DNA of 64,000 nt from SH-MAG3 sp036374995 (GCA_036374995.1 DASUSS010000069.1:31138-95137); one strand, 5' to 3'. Positions 34,115 through 43,194 are shown, numbered from the stretch's first letter. Numbers and translations are program-made. The notes: generated by a model from the letters alone, not told the origin.

Positions 34115-34136
34115 GCGCCCCGGTCCCGGGGGGCGC
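34115..34136. terminator. Probable hairpin terminator
   Basis: GCGCCCCGG pairs with CCCGGGGGGCGC across a very short loop, with a bulge, directly after the aminotransferase stop codon and before the convergent HupE-like gene. The pairing is GC-rich but imperfect, and there is no U run. Confidence 0.45.
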
Positions 34137-34226
34137 TGCGGGGCGTGACGGCCCTCGCGGCGTCGTGGGCGGCGGAACCGGATCGGGATCCGCACGTGCA
34201 CTGTGTATGCGATCGCTTTCCTCGTG

Positions 34227-35714
34227 TCAGGAAGACCGGGGCCGCGCGGCTGGAGCTGCCGGCGGCACGGCCGAACGCGCGGCTGGCGTCTCGCCGTACG
34301 ACACGACCACGCTGGTGGTGTCCGCACTGCCGTCGGCCGGTGCGGGTCGGGTCGCATGCCCGCTGCCGGCGTGGCGGGCTGCGCGCGTGGAGCCGATGCC
34401 GGTGCTCCGCGAGGAGTAGATGCGCCGGCGCAGGCCGCCGATCGCCCACAGCCCCGCGCCCGCGATCAGGGCCAGGATCATCGCCCGCAGCACGGCGGCC
34501 GCGAATGCGGCGTCGAGCGCTGGCAGCGCGATGTCGTACTGCACGAGCTCACCGCCGCGTTCCGTCATCCAGTGCCAGGCCGTATGCGCGACGAGTGCGG
34601 AGAGCAGGATCGTCCCGATCCGCTCGGGCACACGGCGGAACAGCAGCGTGAGTGCGGGCAGGGCGACGAGCAGCATGGCGATCTGGCCCAGCTCGACGCC
34701 CACGTTGAACGCGAGCAGTGACGTCGTCACGTGCGAGCCGGCGAACTGGAGCGACTGTCGCAGCGCGAACGAAAAACCGAAGCCGTGCACGAGGCCGAAC
34801 GCGAACGCGATCACCCAGCGTCGCTCGAGCCTCGGACCCACGATGTTCTCGAACGCCATCCACACGATGGACAGCGCGATCAGCGTCTCGATCAGCGGCG
34901 GGAACCAGAGTGCGTCCGGTGCAGCGCCGGCCGCCGCAGCGACGAGCGTGATCGAGTGCGCAATGGTGAACGAGGTGACGATCACGATGAGCGGTCGAAC
35001 GCGCCGGAACGGGATGACGAGACACAGCAGAAACAGCAGGTGGTCGATGCCTCGCGCGATGTGTTCGAAGCCGAGCCTCACGAAGTGCATTGCCGCGTGG
35101 TGCCAGCGCGGATCGAGCCGCACCCGGCCGGGATTGCCCGTCCAGGTGTAGATCCGCTCGGCGCCGCCGGGCGGCGCGTACCGGAGCACGGTCGCGGTCC
35201 TCTGGCCCAGGTGTGCGAACGCCGGCTCGATCGCGAGATCCGACCCCGCTCCCACGGGCGGGTACTCGAGCAGCACGTCGACCAGCGCCTGCTCCCATGG
35301 CAGGTCCGTGGCCGGATCCACGCCCGGTACTGCGAGGTGACGGATCGCCGCGTCGTAGTCCCGGAACGATGCGTCCGCCGGCAGCGAGATCCGCACCGCC
35401 ATCACGGCTCCGGCCGGCAGGGCCCGCCCATCCTGGAAAAGCGTGACGTATCCCGCGATCCACAGCGCTGCCGCCTCGGCGAGCAGCGGCTCGACGGCGA
35501 CGAGGTCGAGGTAGCCGGGCCCGCGCACCGGGATCTCGATGTCGCGCATCGACTGGAGCGGCACACGCACGAGCAGCCGCACCCGGTCGGGGTCCGGCCG
35601 CACGAACGCCTGTACCGTCACGCTCGCGGGCACCTCGTGCGCGGCCGGCGAGTACGGCGCGAGCAGCAGCAGAACGGCCGCGATTACGGTGATCGACAGA
35701 ATCCGGGATCTCAT
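34227..35714 (-). CDS. HupE/UreJ-like membrane protein
   Basis: A 495-residue protein with a signal peptide, an N-terminal soluble beta-rich region of about 190 residues, and a C-terminal HupE/UreJ_2 block of six or seven helices. The family signature FVRLGFEHIARGIDHLLFLL, with its conserved histidines, is present, followed by SFTIAHSITL and ETLIALSIVW. HupE relatives are linked to nickel or cobalt uptake, but this long two-part version is common in genomes without hydrogenase or urease genes and its cargo is unknown. A Pro/Ala-rich tail of about 65 residues follows the last helix. No metalloenzyme genes are nearby. Confidence 0.82.
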   Translation of the reverse strand: MRSRILSITVIAAVLLLLAPYSPAAHEVPASVTVQAFVRPDPDRVRLLVRVPLQSMRDIEIPVRGPGYLDLVAVEPLLAEAAALWIAGYVTLFQDGRALPAGAVMAVRISLPADASFRDYDAAIRHLAVPGVDPATDLPWEQALVDVLLEYPPVGAGSDLAIEPAFAHLGQRTATVLRYAPPGGAERIYTWTGNPGRVRLDPRWHHAAMHFVRLGFEHIARGIDHLLFLLCLVIPFRRVRPLIVIVTSFTIAHSITLVAAAAGAAPDALWFPPLIETLIALSIVWMAFENIVGPRLERRWVIAFAFGLVHGFGFSFALRQSLQFAGSHVTTSLLAFNVGVELGQIAMLLVALPALTLLFRRVPERIGTILLSALVAHTAWHWMTERGGELVQYDIALPALDAAFAAAVLRAMILALIAGAGLWAIGGLRRRIYSSRSTGIGSTRAARHAGSGHATRPAPADGSADTTSVVVSYGETPAARSAVPPAAPAARPRSS

Positions 35715-35842
35715 CTGATTGCGCTGCTGGCGCGGCAGTATGGACGGACCGGCGGTGACATGCTAACTATGCTGCTGCATCCCGAATCGAGTATACACCG
35801 GCTTTCCCGCTCCGCACAGATCCAGTCTGCAAGAGAGGTCGG

Positions 35843-37018
35843 ATGAAGCGGCGACGCACTCTGATTCTCGCTACGGTCCTGATCGCCTCGATCGCTGCGC
35901 TCGGCGCGGCACAGGCCGCGCTCGAGTCCGCCGCCGGCACGGACCGGGTCGAGGCTCCCATCTTCGAGGTCGATCCGCTCTGGCCGAAGCCGCTGCCGAA
36001 CAACTGGCTGCTCGGCTCCGCAATCGGCGTCGGCGTCGACTCGCGCGACCACGTCTTCGTCATCCACCGCCGCGACAGCTTCAACGAGCGTACCGAGATC
36101 GGTGCGGCGACGGACCCGCCCACCGGCGCGTGCTGCATTCCCGCTCCCAACATCCTGGAGTTCGATCCCGAGGGCAACCTCATCAACTCCTGGGGCGGCC
36201 CGGGCGAGGGTTACGACTGGCCGACCTCGAACCACGGCCTGTCGATCGATCACATGGACAACGTGTGGATCGGCGGGAACGGCCGCATGGACTCGCACAT
36301 CCTCAAGTTCTCGCGTGACGGCCGCTTCCTGCTCCAGGTCGGACGCGCGAATCAGGAGGTCGACAGCCGCAGCACCGAGCACTTCGGGCGCGTCGCGAAG
36401 ATCTCGTTCGACGCCGCGGCCGGCGAGGCATACATCGCCGACGGTTACGGCAACAAGCGCGTTGCGGTCATCGACATGGGCACCGGCGCGATCAAGCGAT
36501 TCTGGGGCGCCTACGGTAACGTGCCGGCCGACACGAACATGGGGCCCTACAATCCCGACGCGCCGCCGGCACCGCAGTTCCGCAACCCCGTGCACTGTGC
36601 CGAGCCGACGAGCGACGGCCTCGTCTACGTGTGCGACCGACCGAACGACCGCATCCAGGTGTTCCGCACGGACGGCACGTTCGTGAAGGAAGCGTTCATT
36701 GCGCCGACCACGCTCGGCGACGGCTCCGTGTGGGACATCGCGTTCTCACGCGACCCGGAGCAGCGCTTTCTCTACCTCGCCGACGGCAAGAACATGAAGA
36801 TCTACGTCCTCGACCGGCAGAGCCTCGAGGTGCTCACCAGCTTCGGCGGCGGCGGCCGCCAGCCCGGCCAGTTCTTCGCCGTCCACAGCATCGCGACCGA
36901 CTCCCGCGGTAACATCTATACGACGGAGACGTACGAGGGGAAGCGGGTACAGAAGTTCGTGTTCAAGGGGATCGGAGAGGTGCCGCGCGAGCAGGGAGTG
37001 GTGTGGCCGCGGAGGTGA
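35843..37018 (+). CDS. Exported six-bladed beta-propeller (NHL-like) protein
   Basis: A 391-residue secreted protein with a Sec signal (LILATVLIASIAALGAAQA) and repeated propeller blades: IGVGVDSRDHVFVIHRRDSF, GLSIDHMDNVWIGGNGRMDS, GEAYIADGYGNKRVAVIDMG and IATDSRGNIYTTETYEGKRV. A Cys pair (GACCIPAPNILEFDPEGN) lies in the first third. It differs from the NHL protein at 20 kb in having longer loops. No active site is evident. AGAGGT precedes the ATG, and TATACA at 35792-35797 is a possible -10 box. It is monocistronic and closed by a classic terminator. Confidence 0.82.
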   Translation: MKRRRTLILATVLIASIAALGAAQAALESAAGTDRVEAPIFEVDPLWPKPLPNNWLLGSAIGVGVDSRDHVFVIHRRDSFNERTEIGAATDPPTGACCIPAPNILEFDPEGNLINSWGGPGEGYDWPTSNHGLSIDHMDNVWIGGNGRMDSHILKFSRDGRFLLQVGRANQEVDSRSTEHFGRVAKISFDAAAGEAYIADGYGNKRVAVIDMGTGAIKRFWGAYGNVPADTNMGPYNPDAPPAPQFRNPVHCAEPTSDGLVYVCDRPNDRIQVFRTDGTFVKEAFIAPTTLGDGSVWDIAFSRDPEQRFLYLADGKNMKIYVLDRQSLEVLTSFGGGGRQPGQFFAVHSIATDSRGNIYTTETYEGKRVQKFVFKGIGEVPREQGVVWPRR

Positions 37019-37033
37019 AACATCGAGTAAGTC

Positions 37034-37174
37034 ATTTCACCGCGGAGGCGCGGAGCGCCGCGGAGGGCCGCATGGATCGAAGCCAGCTTCATCATCGAAG
37101 CTGGCTTCATATTTGTTTCCTGAACGGATATTCGTCCTCAGCGCCCTCCGCGCATCTGCGGTGAAATATCCGTT
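37034..37174. repeat. Inverted pair of a dispersed 22-bp extragenic repeat
   Basis: The unit ATTTCACCGC(G/A)GA(G/T)GCGCGGAG occurs on the plus strand at 37034-37055 and on the minus strand at 37146-37167, with two mismatches. The minus copy lies inside an inverted repeat, AACGGATAT (37123-37131) with ATATCCGTT (37166-37174). A further degenerate piece overlaps the end of the ridA-like gene. Similar accgcggag-type repeats are common between genes in GC-rich soil bacteria. Confidence 0.6.
37079..37118 (+). terminator. Rho-independent terminator
   Basis: A perfect 12-bp stem (GAAGCCAGCTTC with GAAGCTGGCTTC), a six-base loop and a T-rich tail (atatttgttt), about 60 bases after the propeller gene. 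It is the clearest intrinsic terminator of the window and sits between the two extragenic repeat copies. Confidence 0.88.
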
Positions 37175-37196
37175 CTCGCCGTAGTCCTCCGCGCCC

Positions 37197-37685
37197 TCAG
37201 GAAGCGTTGCGCGCCCCGATCACCGCCATGCACTCGATCTCCACCCTCGCATTCGCCGCGAGACCGCTCACCGCGACCGCACTCCGAGCCGGGCGGTGCT
37301 TCGCGAAGTACGTCGTGTAGACCTCGTTCATCGCGCCCCACTCGGCGAAGTCGGCGAGGAAGACGGTGCATTTCACGACATCGTCCATGGTCGCGCCATT
37401 CGCCTCGAGCAGCGACTTGATGTTCTCCAGCGCCGCCCGTGTTTCCGGGGTGATGCCGCGCTCGCCGCTGATACCCAGCTGACCGGACAGATACAGCGTG
37501 TTCCCGACGCGTACGGCATTCGACAGGAATCGGCCATTGCCGATGTAGCGGATCTGCTCCTGCTGCGGCTCCTGTACGCGCGCGCCCGCATTGGCGCTCG
37601 ATGTAGCGGGCCACAGCAGCGTGCCGAGAGTGACGAGGACGGGTCCGCCGATCGCCAGGATGAACAACGTACGACTCATTCGCAT
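37197..37685 (-). CDS. Exported RidA/YjgF family protein
   Basis: A 162-residue protein with a signal peptide or N-anchor (TLFILAIGGPVLVTLGTLLW) ahead of a complete RidA domain of about 115 residues. The domain shows NGRFLSNAVRVGNTLYLSGQ at the start and the imine-binding arginine motif ARSAVAVSGLAANARVEIEC near the end. RidA enzymes hydrolyse reactive enamines/imines to ketones and ammonia, normally in the cytosol. Here the protein would act in the periplasm. It is the last gene of an operon with the gluconate-dehydrogenase-type gamma subunit and GMC oxidoreductase, 13 bases after the latter; GGAG precedes its ATG. Confidence 0.88.
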   Translation of the reverse strand: MRMSRTLFILAIGGPVLVTLGTLLWPATSSANAGARVQEPQQEQIRYIGNGRFLSNAVRVGNTLYLSGQLGISGERGITPETRAALENIKSLLEANGATMDDVVKCTVFLADFAEWGAMNEVYTTYFAKHRPARSAVAVSGLAANARVEIECMAVIGARNAS

Positions 37686-37698
37686 GATGATCTCCGTG

Positions 37699-39354
37699 TC
37701 AGATCTGGTTCTGCCGCGCGGCCTGCGCGATGTGTTCGGCCGCCCGGAACGCGAGCGCCATGATGGTCATCGTCGGCTGTCCGCGCCCCGAGGTGACGAA
37801 GCTGCTGCCGTCGCAGATGAACAGGTTCGGCACATCGTGCGCGCGATGGTTGGCGTCGACGACTGATGTGCGCGGGTCATCCCCCATGCGGCACGTCCCG
37901 AGCAGGTGCGCCCCGATCGTGCTCTCGGCGACGGGCGGCGTCCACACGCGCTGCGCCCCGGCCGCCTCCATGATCTCCCGCGCTCGCTCCTGAAGGAACG
38001 TGATGTTCTTCAGGTCATCGGGGTGGTCCCGGTACGTCACGCGCAGCGCCGGCCTGCCGAACGCATCCTTGACGTCCGGATCGAGCGTGATCGTGTTCGT
38101 TTCCACCGGCAGCGACGTGCCCGCGCAGGCCACTTGCATCGTGCGCGTGTAATACTCGCGCAGCCGGTTCTTGTATTCCTGACCCCATTGCGGCTCGTCC
38201 GGCGGCAGCCCGATCAGGCTGAACAGCAGCGGCCCGGTGAAGAGCCGGCCGTCGAGTCCGCCGCCGCCATAGTAGCCGCGGGCCGGATCGCTGTCGTAGA
38301 AATCATGAATGATCCGCGTCACCTGGACGCTCTTGTACTCGTTCAGCGGGTGCTCGAATGCCGCGAACGCGTCCGCGTGCGCATTCCACATCATGTACTT
38401 CCCCACGAGCCCGCTCGAGTTCGCGAGCCCGTCGGGGAACTGCGGCGATGTGGACAGCAGCAGCAGTCGCGGCGTCTCGGCCCCGTTCGCGGCGAGGATG
38501 ACCGCACGCGCGCTCTGGCGGCGCTCCGTACCGTCGATGTCCGCGTATACGACTCCCGTCGCGCGGCCTGCCGCATCCGTCTCCACACGCAGCACGGTCG
38601 ATTCCGGCCGGATCTCGCAGTTGCCGGTCGCCACCGCCTGAGGGATTACAGCCGCGAGTGTCGACGACTTCGCATCCATCTCGCAGCCGTAGCCCATGCA
38701 CCAGCCGCAGTGCACACACGCATTGCGGCCGTTGAACGGCCGGGACAGGATCGCGAGCGGGGCCGGTTGCGCATGCAGCCCGAGCTTCGTGGCGCCGGCC
38801 TCCAGCAACGCGCCCGATGACTTCACCGGCATGGGCGGCAGCGGGTACGGCCTCGAGCGCGGCGGATCGCTCGGTCCCGGCGCGCCCGACACACCGATCT
38901 CCCAGTCCACACGCGTGTAGTACGGCTCCAGCTCCTCGTACGTGATCGGCCAGTCCGCGAAGCCGGTGCCCGGAATCGCGCCGAGCAGCGAACGCTCCCG
39001 GAAATCGACCGGCCGGAACCGCCAGAAGTTCGCGGTGAAATGTACGCTGCTGCCACCGACCCCGGCAGAATAGAGGACCGGCGGTGTCGACTGGGCGACC
39101 TGCGCCTGCTCCTCCGCACTGCGCCGGAATGTCTGCGGGTGATCCTGCGTGGACGGCAGCAGTGCGTTGAAGATCCAGTTCCCCAGCTCGTCGTGCCGGA
39201 AGTCCTGCGCCCTGCGCCACGGACCCTGCTCCAGTACGACCACGCTGTGTCCGGCGCTCGCCAGCTCCTTCGCCAGTATCCCGCCCGCCGCCCCCGAGCC
39301 GACGATCACGAAATCGACCGCGTCGCCCTCCCCGAACGCGCGCTGCTGCATCAT
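37699..39354 (-). CDS. GMC family oxidoreductase (gluconate 2-dehydrogenase alpha-like)
   Basis: A 551-residue FAD enzyme with the dinucleotide site DFVIVGSGAAGGILAKELAS, the cysteine-rich CVHCGWCMGYGCEMDAKSST loop, and C-terminal active-site motifs GAHLLGTCRMGDDP (catalytic His) and SGRGQPTMTIMALAFRAAEH. The second catalytic position, often Asn in ANPTLTI, appears as Gln here. Members oxidise sugar or polyol CH-OH groups in the periplasm. There is no own signal; transport would rely on the Tat-tagged gamma subunit encoded just upstream, whose stop overlaps this start by ATGA. The usual cytochrome c subunit gene is missing from the operon. Confidence 0.9.
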   Translation of the reverse strand: MMQQRAFGEGDAVDFVIVGSGAAGGILAKELASAGHSVVVLEQGPWRRAQDFRHDELGNWIFNALLPSTQDHPQTFRRSAEEQAQVAQSTPPVLYSAGVGGSSVHFTANFWRFRPVDFRERSLLGAIPGTGFADWPITYEELEPYYTRVDWEIGVSGAPGPSDPPRSRPYPLPPMPVKSSGALLEAGATKLGLHAQPAPLAILSRPFNGRNACVHCGWCMGYGCEMDAKSSTLAAVIPQAVATGNCEIRPESTVLRVETDAAGRATGVVYADIDGTERRQSARAVILAANGAETPRLLLLSTSPQFPDGLANSSGLVGKYMMWNAHADAFAAFEHPLNEYKSVQVTRIIHDFYDSDPARGYYGGGGLDGRLFTGPLLFSLIGLPPDEPQWGQEYKNRLREYYTRTMQVACAGTSLPVETNTITLDPDVKDAFGRPALRVTYRDHPDDLKNITFLQERAREIMEAAGAQRVWTPPVAESTIGAHLLGTCRMGDDPRTSVVDANHRAHDVPNLFICDGSSFVTSGRGQPTMTIMALAFRAAEHIAQAARQNQI

Positions 39355-39953
39355 GCGCCACCTCCATCGGCGGCCGTGCCGTTCTCGCGAGCGTACTGCT
39401 CGTCGTACCATCCGAACGGCGGCTGGTACGCCGGCGCGTGCTCCATGTCCAGCAGCGCGAAGCCCGCATGCTCACGGTTGCCGCCGTGCGACGGATCCGC
39501 AAACGTCCCCGCCAGCGTCAGCAACCGCGCCATCCCGAAGAACGGTGTGGCCTCCACCTCCCGCATGATCGCGTCCTGCTGCTCCGGCGTCAGATCCGCA
39601 AAATCCACCGAGTGAGCGGCCCGCGCCCGCGCATCGAGGTCTGCCAGACCCGACGTGATCGGTTCCTTCATGCCCGCAAACGGGCCCGCGACCGCACGAT
39701 CGACGAACCACACCGCACCCGCCTCCTCCGCACCCGGCACACCATCGCCCGACGGGAGGATGCGCGCCGCGAACGCGCGCATCGCGCGCCCCTCGGCTTC
39801 ACTCAGGTTCGTGAACGGCTCGTTGCGCCGCGCCGCATCGCGCGCACACGCGGACAGGGTCGCAAGCGCCGGAAGCTGCAGCCACAGCCAGCCGCCGCCG
39901 AACATCGCGGCAGTCGTGGACACGAACTCCCTACGCGTCGGCAGGGTGGACAT
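39351..39953 (-). CDS. Gluconate 2-dehydrogenase subunit 3 (gamma) family protein
   Basis: A 200-residue Tat-exported protein (TRREFVSTTAAMFGGGWLWL) of the gluconate dehydrogenase gamma family. Typical strings are LSEAEGRAMRAFAARILPSG, a central helical region with DFADLTPEQQDAIMREVEAT, and the ending FALLDMEHAPAYQPPFGWYD. Such subunits escort the flavoprotein through the Tat pore and help anchor it. GAGG precedes the ATG by eight bases. It is the first gene of the three-gene operon with the GMC oxidoreductase and exported RidA. It diverges from the second PadR gene across a 249-bp gap. Confidence 0.88.
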   Translation of the reverse strand: MSTLPTRREFVSTTAAMFGGGWLWLQLPALATLSACARDAARRNEPFTNLSEAEGRAMRAFAARILPSGDGVPGAEEAGAVWFVDRAVAGPFAGMKEPITSGLADLDARARAAHSVDFADLTPEQQDAIMREVEATPFFGMARLLTLAGTFADPSHGGNREHAGFALLDMEHAPAYQPPFGWYDEQYARENGTAADGGGA

Positions 39954-40129
39954 GGGTCCTCTGGGTCGGTGGAAGCGCCGAAACCGGTGAGACCCAGCCA
40001 GTTTGCATGAACCCCGCGCACGCGGCAACCCTCTCCTGCACCGCACCGCCGCCCGTGTGCACGGCGCCCGCCATTCGTCCCGCAGCGCGGCTCGCCGCCC
40101 CCGTTTCCGGCCCGTCCGTCCCATGTCGA

Positions 40130-40164
40130 TTGAACCCGTCCCACTCCCCTCACAATATGAGGGG
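40130..40164 (+). promoter_or_regulatory. Promoter with PadR-type operator, second copy
   Basis: A palindrome with 7-bp arms (CCCCTCA-CAATA-TGAGGGG, 40146-40164) contains the same CCTCA-N5-TGAGG core found twice upstream of the first PadR gene. TTGAAC at 40130-40135 and CAATAT at 40153-40158 form a promoter with a 17-bp spacer, so the -10 box again sits inside the operator. Repression by PadR is the simplest reading. Confidence 0.72.
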
Positions 40165-40202
40165 TGTCGGGACATGACGGACGAACCGGAGACCTGTGGC
40201 AT

Positions 40203-40532
40203 ATGGATCTGATCAAGGGGACGCTCGACATGCTGATCCTGCGTACACTGGCGTGGGAGCCGATGCACGGATACGGCATCTCGCAGTGGATCCGGGAGCG
40301 GACGTCGGGTGCGCTGCACGTGCAGGACGCGGCGCTGTATCAGGCGCTGCGGCGTCTGGAGGAGCGGGATCTGGTAGCAGCGGAGTGGGGCGTGTCGGAG
40401 AACAATCGGCGGGCGCGGTACTACCGTCTGACGTCGTCGGGCCGGAAGACGCTGACGCGGGAGGCGTCGGAGTGGCGGCGGTACGCGGCGGCGGTATTCC
40501 AGGTGCTCGAGCCGCTCGAGCGGGGGGCGTGA
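40203..40532 (+). CDS. PadR family transcriptional regulator
   Basis: A 109-residue PadR protein: MDLIKGTLDMLILRTLAWEP, HGYGISQWIRE, the DNA-reading LHVQDAALYQALRRLEERDL and the wing RRARYYRLTSSGRKTL. It is clearly related to the regulator at the left end of the window (same length class, same SEN-type loop before the wing). I chose the ATG at 40203 by family alignment; an upstream ATG at 40164 would add 13 residues. One base separates its stop from the ADOP permease start. The operator-like palindrome upstream suggests it represses its own operon. Confidence 0.92.
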   Translation: MDLIKGTLDMLILRTLAWEPMHGYGISQWIRERTSGALHVQDAALYQALRRLEERDLVAAEWGVSENNRRARYYRLTSSGRKTLTREASEWRRYAAAVFQVLEPLERGA

Positions 40533-40533
40533 G

Positions 40534-43194
40534 ATGGGTGACGGGAGATTGCGTGGTGTGCGGTGGCTGTTCCGCTCGCGGAGCGAGATCGCGGTGGACA
40601 TCGATGAGGAGATCGCGTTCCATCTGGAGATGCGTACCGGGGCTCTGATGCGGGAGGGGTTGACGCGTCCGGCTGCGGAGGCGGCGGCCCGGCGCGAGTT
40701 CGGCGATGTGGGCGATCTGCGGAGAGACCTGCGCCGGCGCGATCAGCGTGTACAGCGGAGGCTGCGTGTCGCGGTGTGGTGGGACGAGCTGCGTCAGGAC
40801 GTGCGGATCTCGACGCGCTCACTGCTGCGCACGCCTGGATTCACGGTGGCGGCGCTGGGCACGCTCGCGGTCGGCATTGGTGCGGCCGTGGCGACGTTCA
40901 CGGTCGTGAATGCGGTGGTGCTGCGGCCGCTGCCCTACGAGGAGCCGGACCGGCTCGTCCGTCTCTCGCCGGGTCAGAACTTCAACATCATGATGGCGGA
41001 GCGGCTGGAGGCGGGTGCGCGGACGCTGTCGGCGGTGACGGGGATCGGGCAGTGGGGCCTGGTGCTCACGGGTGCGGGTGATGCCGTTCAGCTCGGCGCG
41101 CAGGTCGTCGAGCCGGAGTTCTTCGCTGTTTTCACAGTGCGTCCGGCACACGGCCGTGCGTTCCGCGAGGACGAGCGGGAAGCCGCGACGTCGGACGTGG
41201 TGGTGCTGAGCGATGCACTGTGGCGTGCCCGTTTCGGCGGTGATCCCTCGGTGATCGGTCGCCGCATCGACCTGGACGGCTACGGCCATCGGTCGCGCGA
41301 GGTGATCGGGGTCATGCCGCCGGACTTCGCGCCGCCGCTCGAGAATCCGGCCCACCCGGTGGACCTCTGGATTCCTCTGACGTATACGGGCGGTCGTACG
41401 GTTGCGACGGACAGCAGCTGGTATGTGAACAACATTGTCGGTCGCATGCATGCGGGTGTGCAGGTCAGCGATGCAGCGCGCGACGTACGCGCGACGATGG
41501 AGCGGATCCGAGAGGAGACGTCGCGGGTCGCGGAGGATGCCGTGCGTCAGTCGGGCGCGGCCGGTCTGCTCGACTCGCTGGTGAGCGACACGCGACGCAT
41601 GCTCTGGACCGTGCTGGGTGCGGTCGGCCTCGTTGTGCTGCTCGCGAGCGCCAACCTCGCGAACCTGCTGCTCGCGCGCGGTGAGCGCCGGCGTGAGGAG
41701 CTGGCGGCGCGGGCCGCGCTGGGCGGTACGCGCACGCGTATCGTGCGGGAGCTGGTCACCGAGAGCGGACTGCTCGCCGGCGCCGGTGCGGTGCTGGGCG
41801 TGCTGCTCGCGCGCACCGTGCTCCAGCTGCTGCGCGTCACGGAATCGTCCGGCCTGCCGCGCACGGCAGACCTCTCGCCGGATGCGCGGGTCCTGCTGTT
41901 CGCGATCGGAGTGACGTGCGGCTCGCTGCTCCTGTTCGGGCTGCTGCCCGCGCTGCGCGCGACCGCGGGTGACCTGCGTCCGGCACTCGGTCCCGGCAGC
42001 CGCGTGCGTGGGCAGAGCCGTGCCGGCCGGCGCGTCGGCTCACTGCTGATCGGCGCCGAGGTCGCGCTCGCCATGGTGCTCGTCACGGGCGCCGGCCTCC
42101 TGATCGCGAGCTTCCGCTCGCTCCGTTCCGTCGATCCGGGCATGGACACGCGTGACGTCCTCGCGGTCACCGTCGCGCCGTCACCGACGGAGTACAGCGA
42201 TGTGCGTGCGGTACAGTTCCATGACGAGCTGATCGCGCGCCTGTCGCAGCTGCCGGATGTCGCGACGGTCGGCGCGATCCACCTGCTGCCGTTCAGCGGT
42301 GGCAACTGGAGCTTCCCGTATCTGGCCGATGGCCACGCCCCGCCGGTGAACGAGCCACTGCCGAGCGCCAGCTTCCGTGTCGTCACGGCCTCCTACTTCG
42401 ATGCGCTCGACATCCGGCTGATCGCGGGCCGCGCCTTCGATACGCGTGATGTGGCGGACGGCGCGCCGGTCGGCATCATCAATCGCAGTCTGGCGAATGA
42501 GCTGTGGCCGGACCAGGACGCGGTGGGCCGCGTGATCCGCCTGTTCGGCGATTCGCCGTTCACGGTGGTGGGTGTGGTCGACGACGTACGGCAGCACGGG
42601 CTCGATACGGAGCCGCGGCCGGAGATCTACCGGCCGCTGACGCAGTTCAGGCTCGCCACCATGACGCTCATGCTCGAGACGGAGCGCGACCCGGAAGCGC
42701 TGGCGACGCTCGTGCGCTCCGTGGTCCGCTCGATCGATGATGACGTGCCGGTCGTGGAGGCGCGACCGCTCGAGGAGGCGCTGAACCAGTCGCTCGCGCA
42801 GCGCCGCTTCTTCCTGGGCGTCCTGACGACCTTCGGCTGCGTGGCGCTGCTGCTCGGTGCGGTCGGGATCTACGGGGTAATGACGTACACGGCTTCATCG
42901 CGCGTGCACGAGTTCGGCGTCCGCATGGCGCTGGGCGCCAGCGACCGCGACGTACTCCGCAGTGCGGTCGCCGCGGGTTTCCTGCCGGTGGGTGCGGGCC
43001 TCGCGGCAGGTACGGCCGCGGCGTTCGCAACGAGCCGACTGCTCGACGGCTTGCTGTACGGGGTGGGACCGCACGATCCCGCGATCCTGGGTACCGCCGC
43101 GCTCGTGCTCGGCGGTGTGGCGGCGGCAGCGAGCTGGATTCCCGCGCGCCGCTTCAGCCGCGTCGAGCCGATGACCGCGCTGCGTGCGGACTGA
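40534..43194 (+). CDS. ADOP family (MacB/FtsX-like) orphan permease
   Basis: An 886-residue permease built like the one at 0.7-3.4 kb: a cytoplasmic leader with DIDEEIAFHLEMRTGALMRE and AARREFGDVG (the PadR-linked ADOP N-domain), membrane entry TPGFTVAALGTLAVGIGAAV, MacB-like periplasmic domain, first FtsX block (VVLLASANLANLLLARGERR), then a second permease half ending in the second FtsX block (LLLGAVGIYGVMTYTASSRV). The two permeases are similar in layout but quite diverged, so they are paralogous modules rather than a recent copy. No ATPase is encoded nearby. It converges with the M14 peptidase operon. Confidence 0.92.
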   Translation: MGDGRLRGVRWLFRSRSEIAVDIDEEIAFHLEMRTGALMREGLTRPAAEAAARREFGDVGDLRRDLRRRDQRVQRRLRVAVWWDELRQDVRISTRSLLRTPGFTVAALGTLAVGIGAAVATFTVVNAVVLRPLPYEEPDRLVRLSPGQNFNIMMAERLEAGARTLSAVTGIGQWGLVLTGAGDAVQLGAQVVEPEFFAVFTVRPAHGRAFREDEREAATSDVVVLSDALWRARFGGDPSVIGRRIDLDGYGHRSREVIGVMPPDFAPPLENPAHPVDLWIPLTYTGGRTVATDSSWYVNNIVGRMHAGVQVSDAARDVRATMERIREETSRVAEDAVRQSGAAGLLDSLVSDTRRMLWTVLGAVGLVVLLASANLANLLLARGERRREELAARAALGGTRTRIVRELVTESGLLAGAGAVLGVLLARTVLQLLRVTESSGLPRTADLSPDARVLLFAIGVTCGSLLLFGLLPALRATAGDLRPALGPGSRVRGQSRAGRRVGSLLIGAEVALAMVLVTGAGLLIASFRSLRSVDPGMDTRDVLAVTVAPSPTEYSDVRAVQFHDELIARLSQLPDVATVGAIHLLPFSGGNWSFPYLADGHAPPVNEPLPSASFRVVTASYFDALDIRLIAGRAFDTRDVADGAPVGIINRSLANELWPDQDAVGRVIRLFGDSPFTVVGVVDDVRQHGLDTEPRPEIYRPLTQFRLATMTLMLETERDPEALATLVRSVVRSIDDDVPVVEARPLEEALNQSLAQRRFFLGVLTTFGCVALLLGAVGIYGVMTYTASSRVHEFGVRMALGASDRDVLRSAVAAGFLPVGAGLAAGTAAAFATSRLLDGLLYGVGPHDPAILGTAALVLGGVAAAASWIPARRFSRVEPMTALRAD

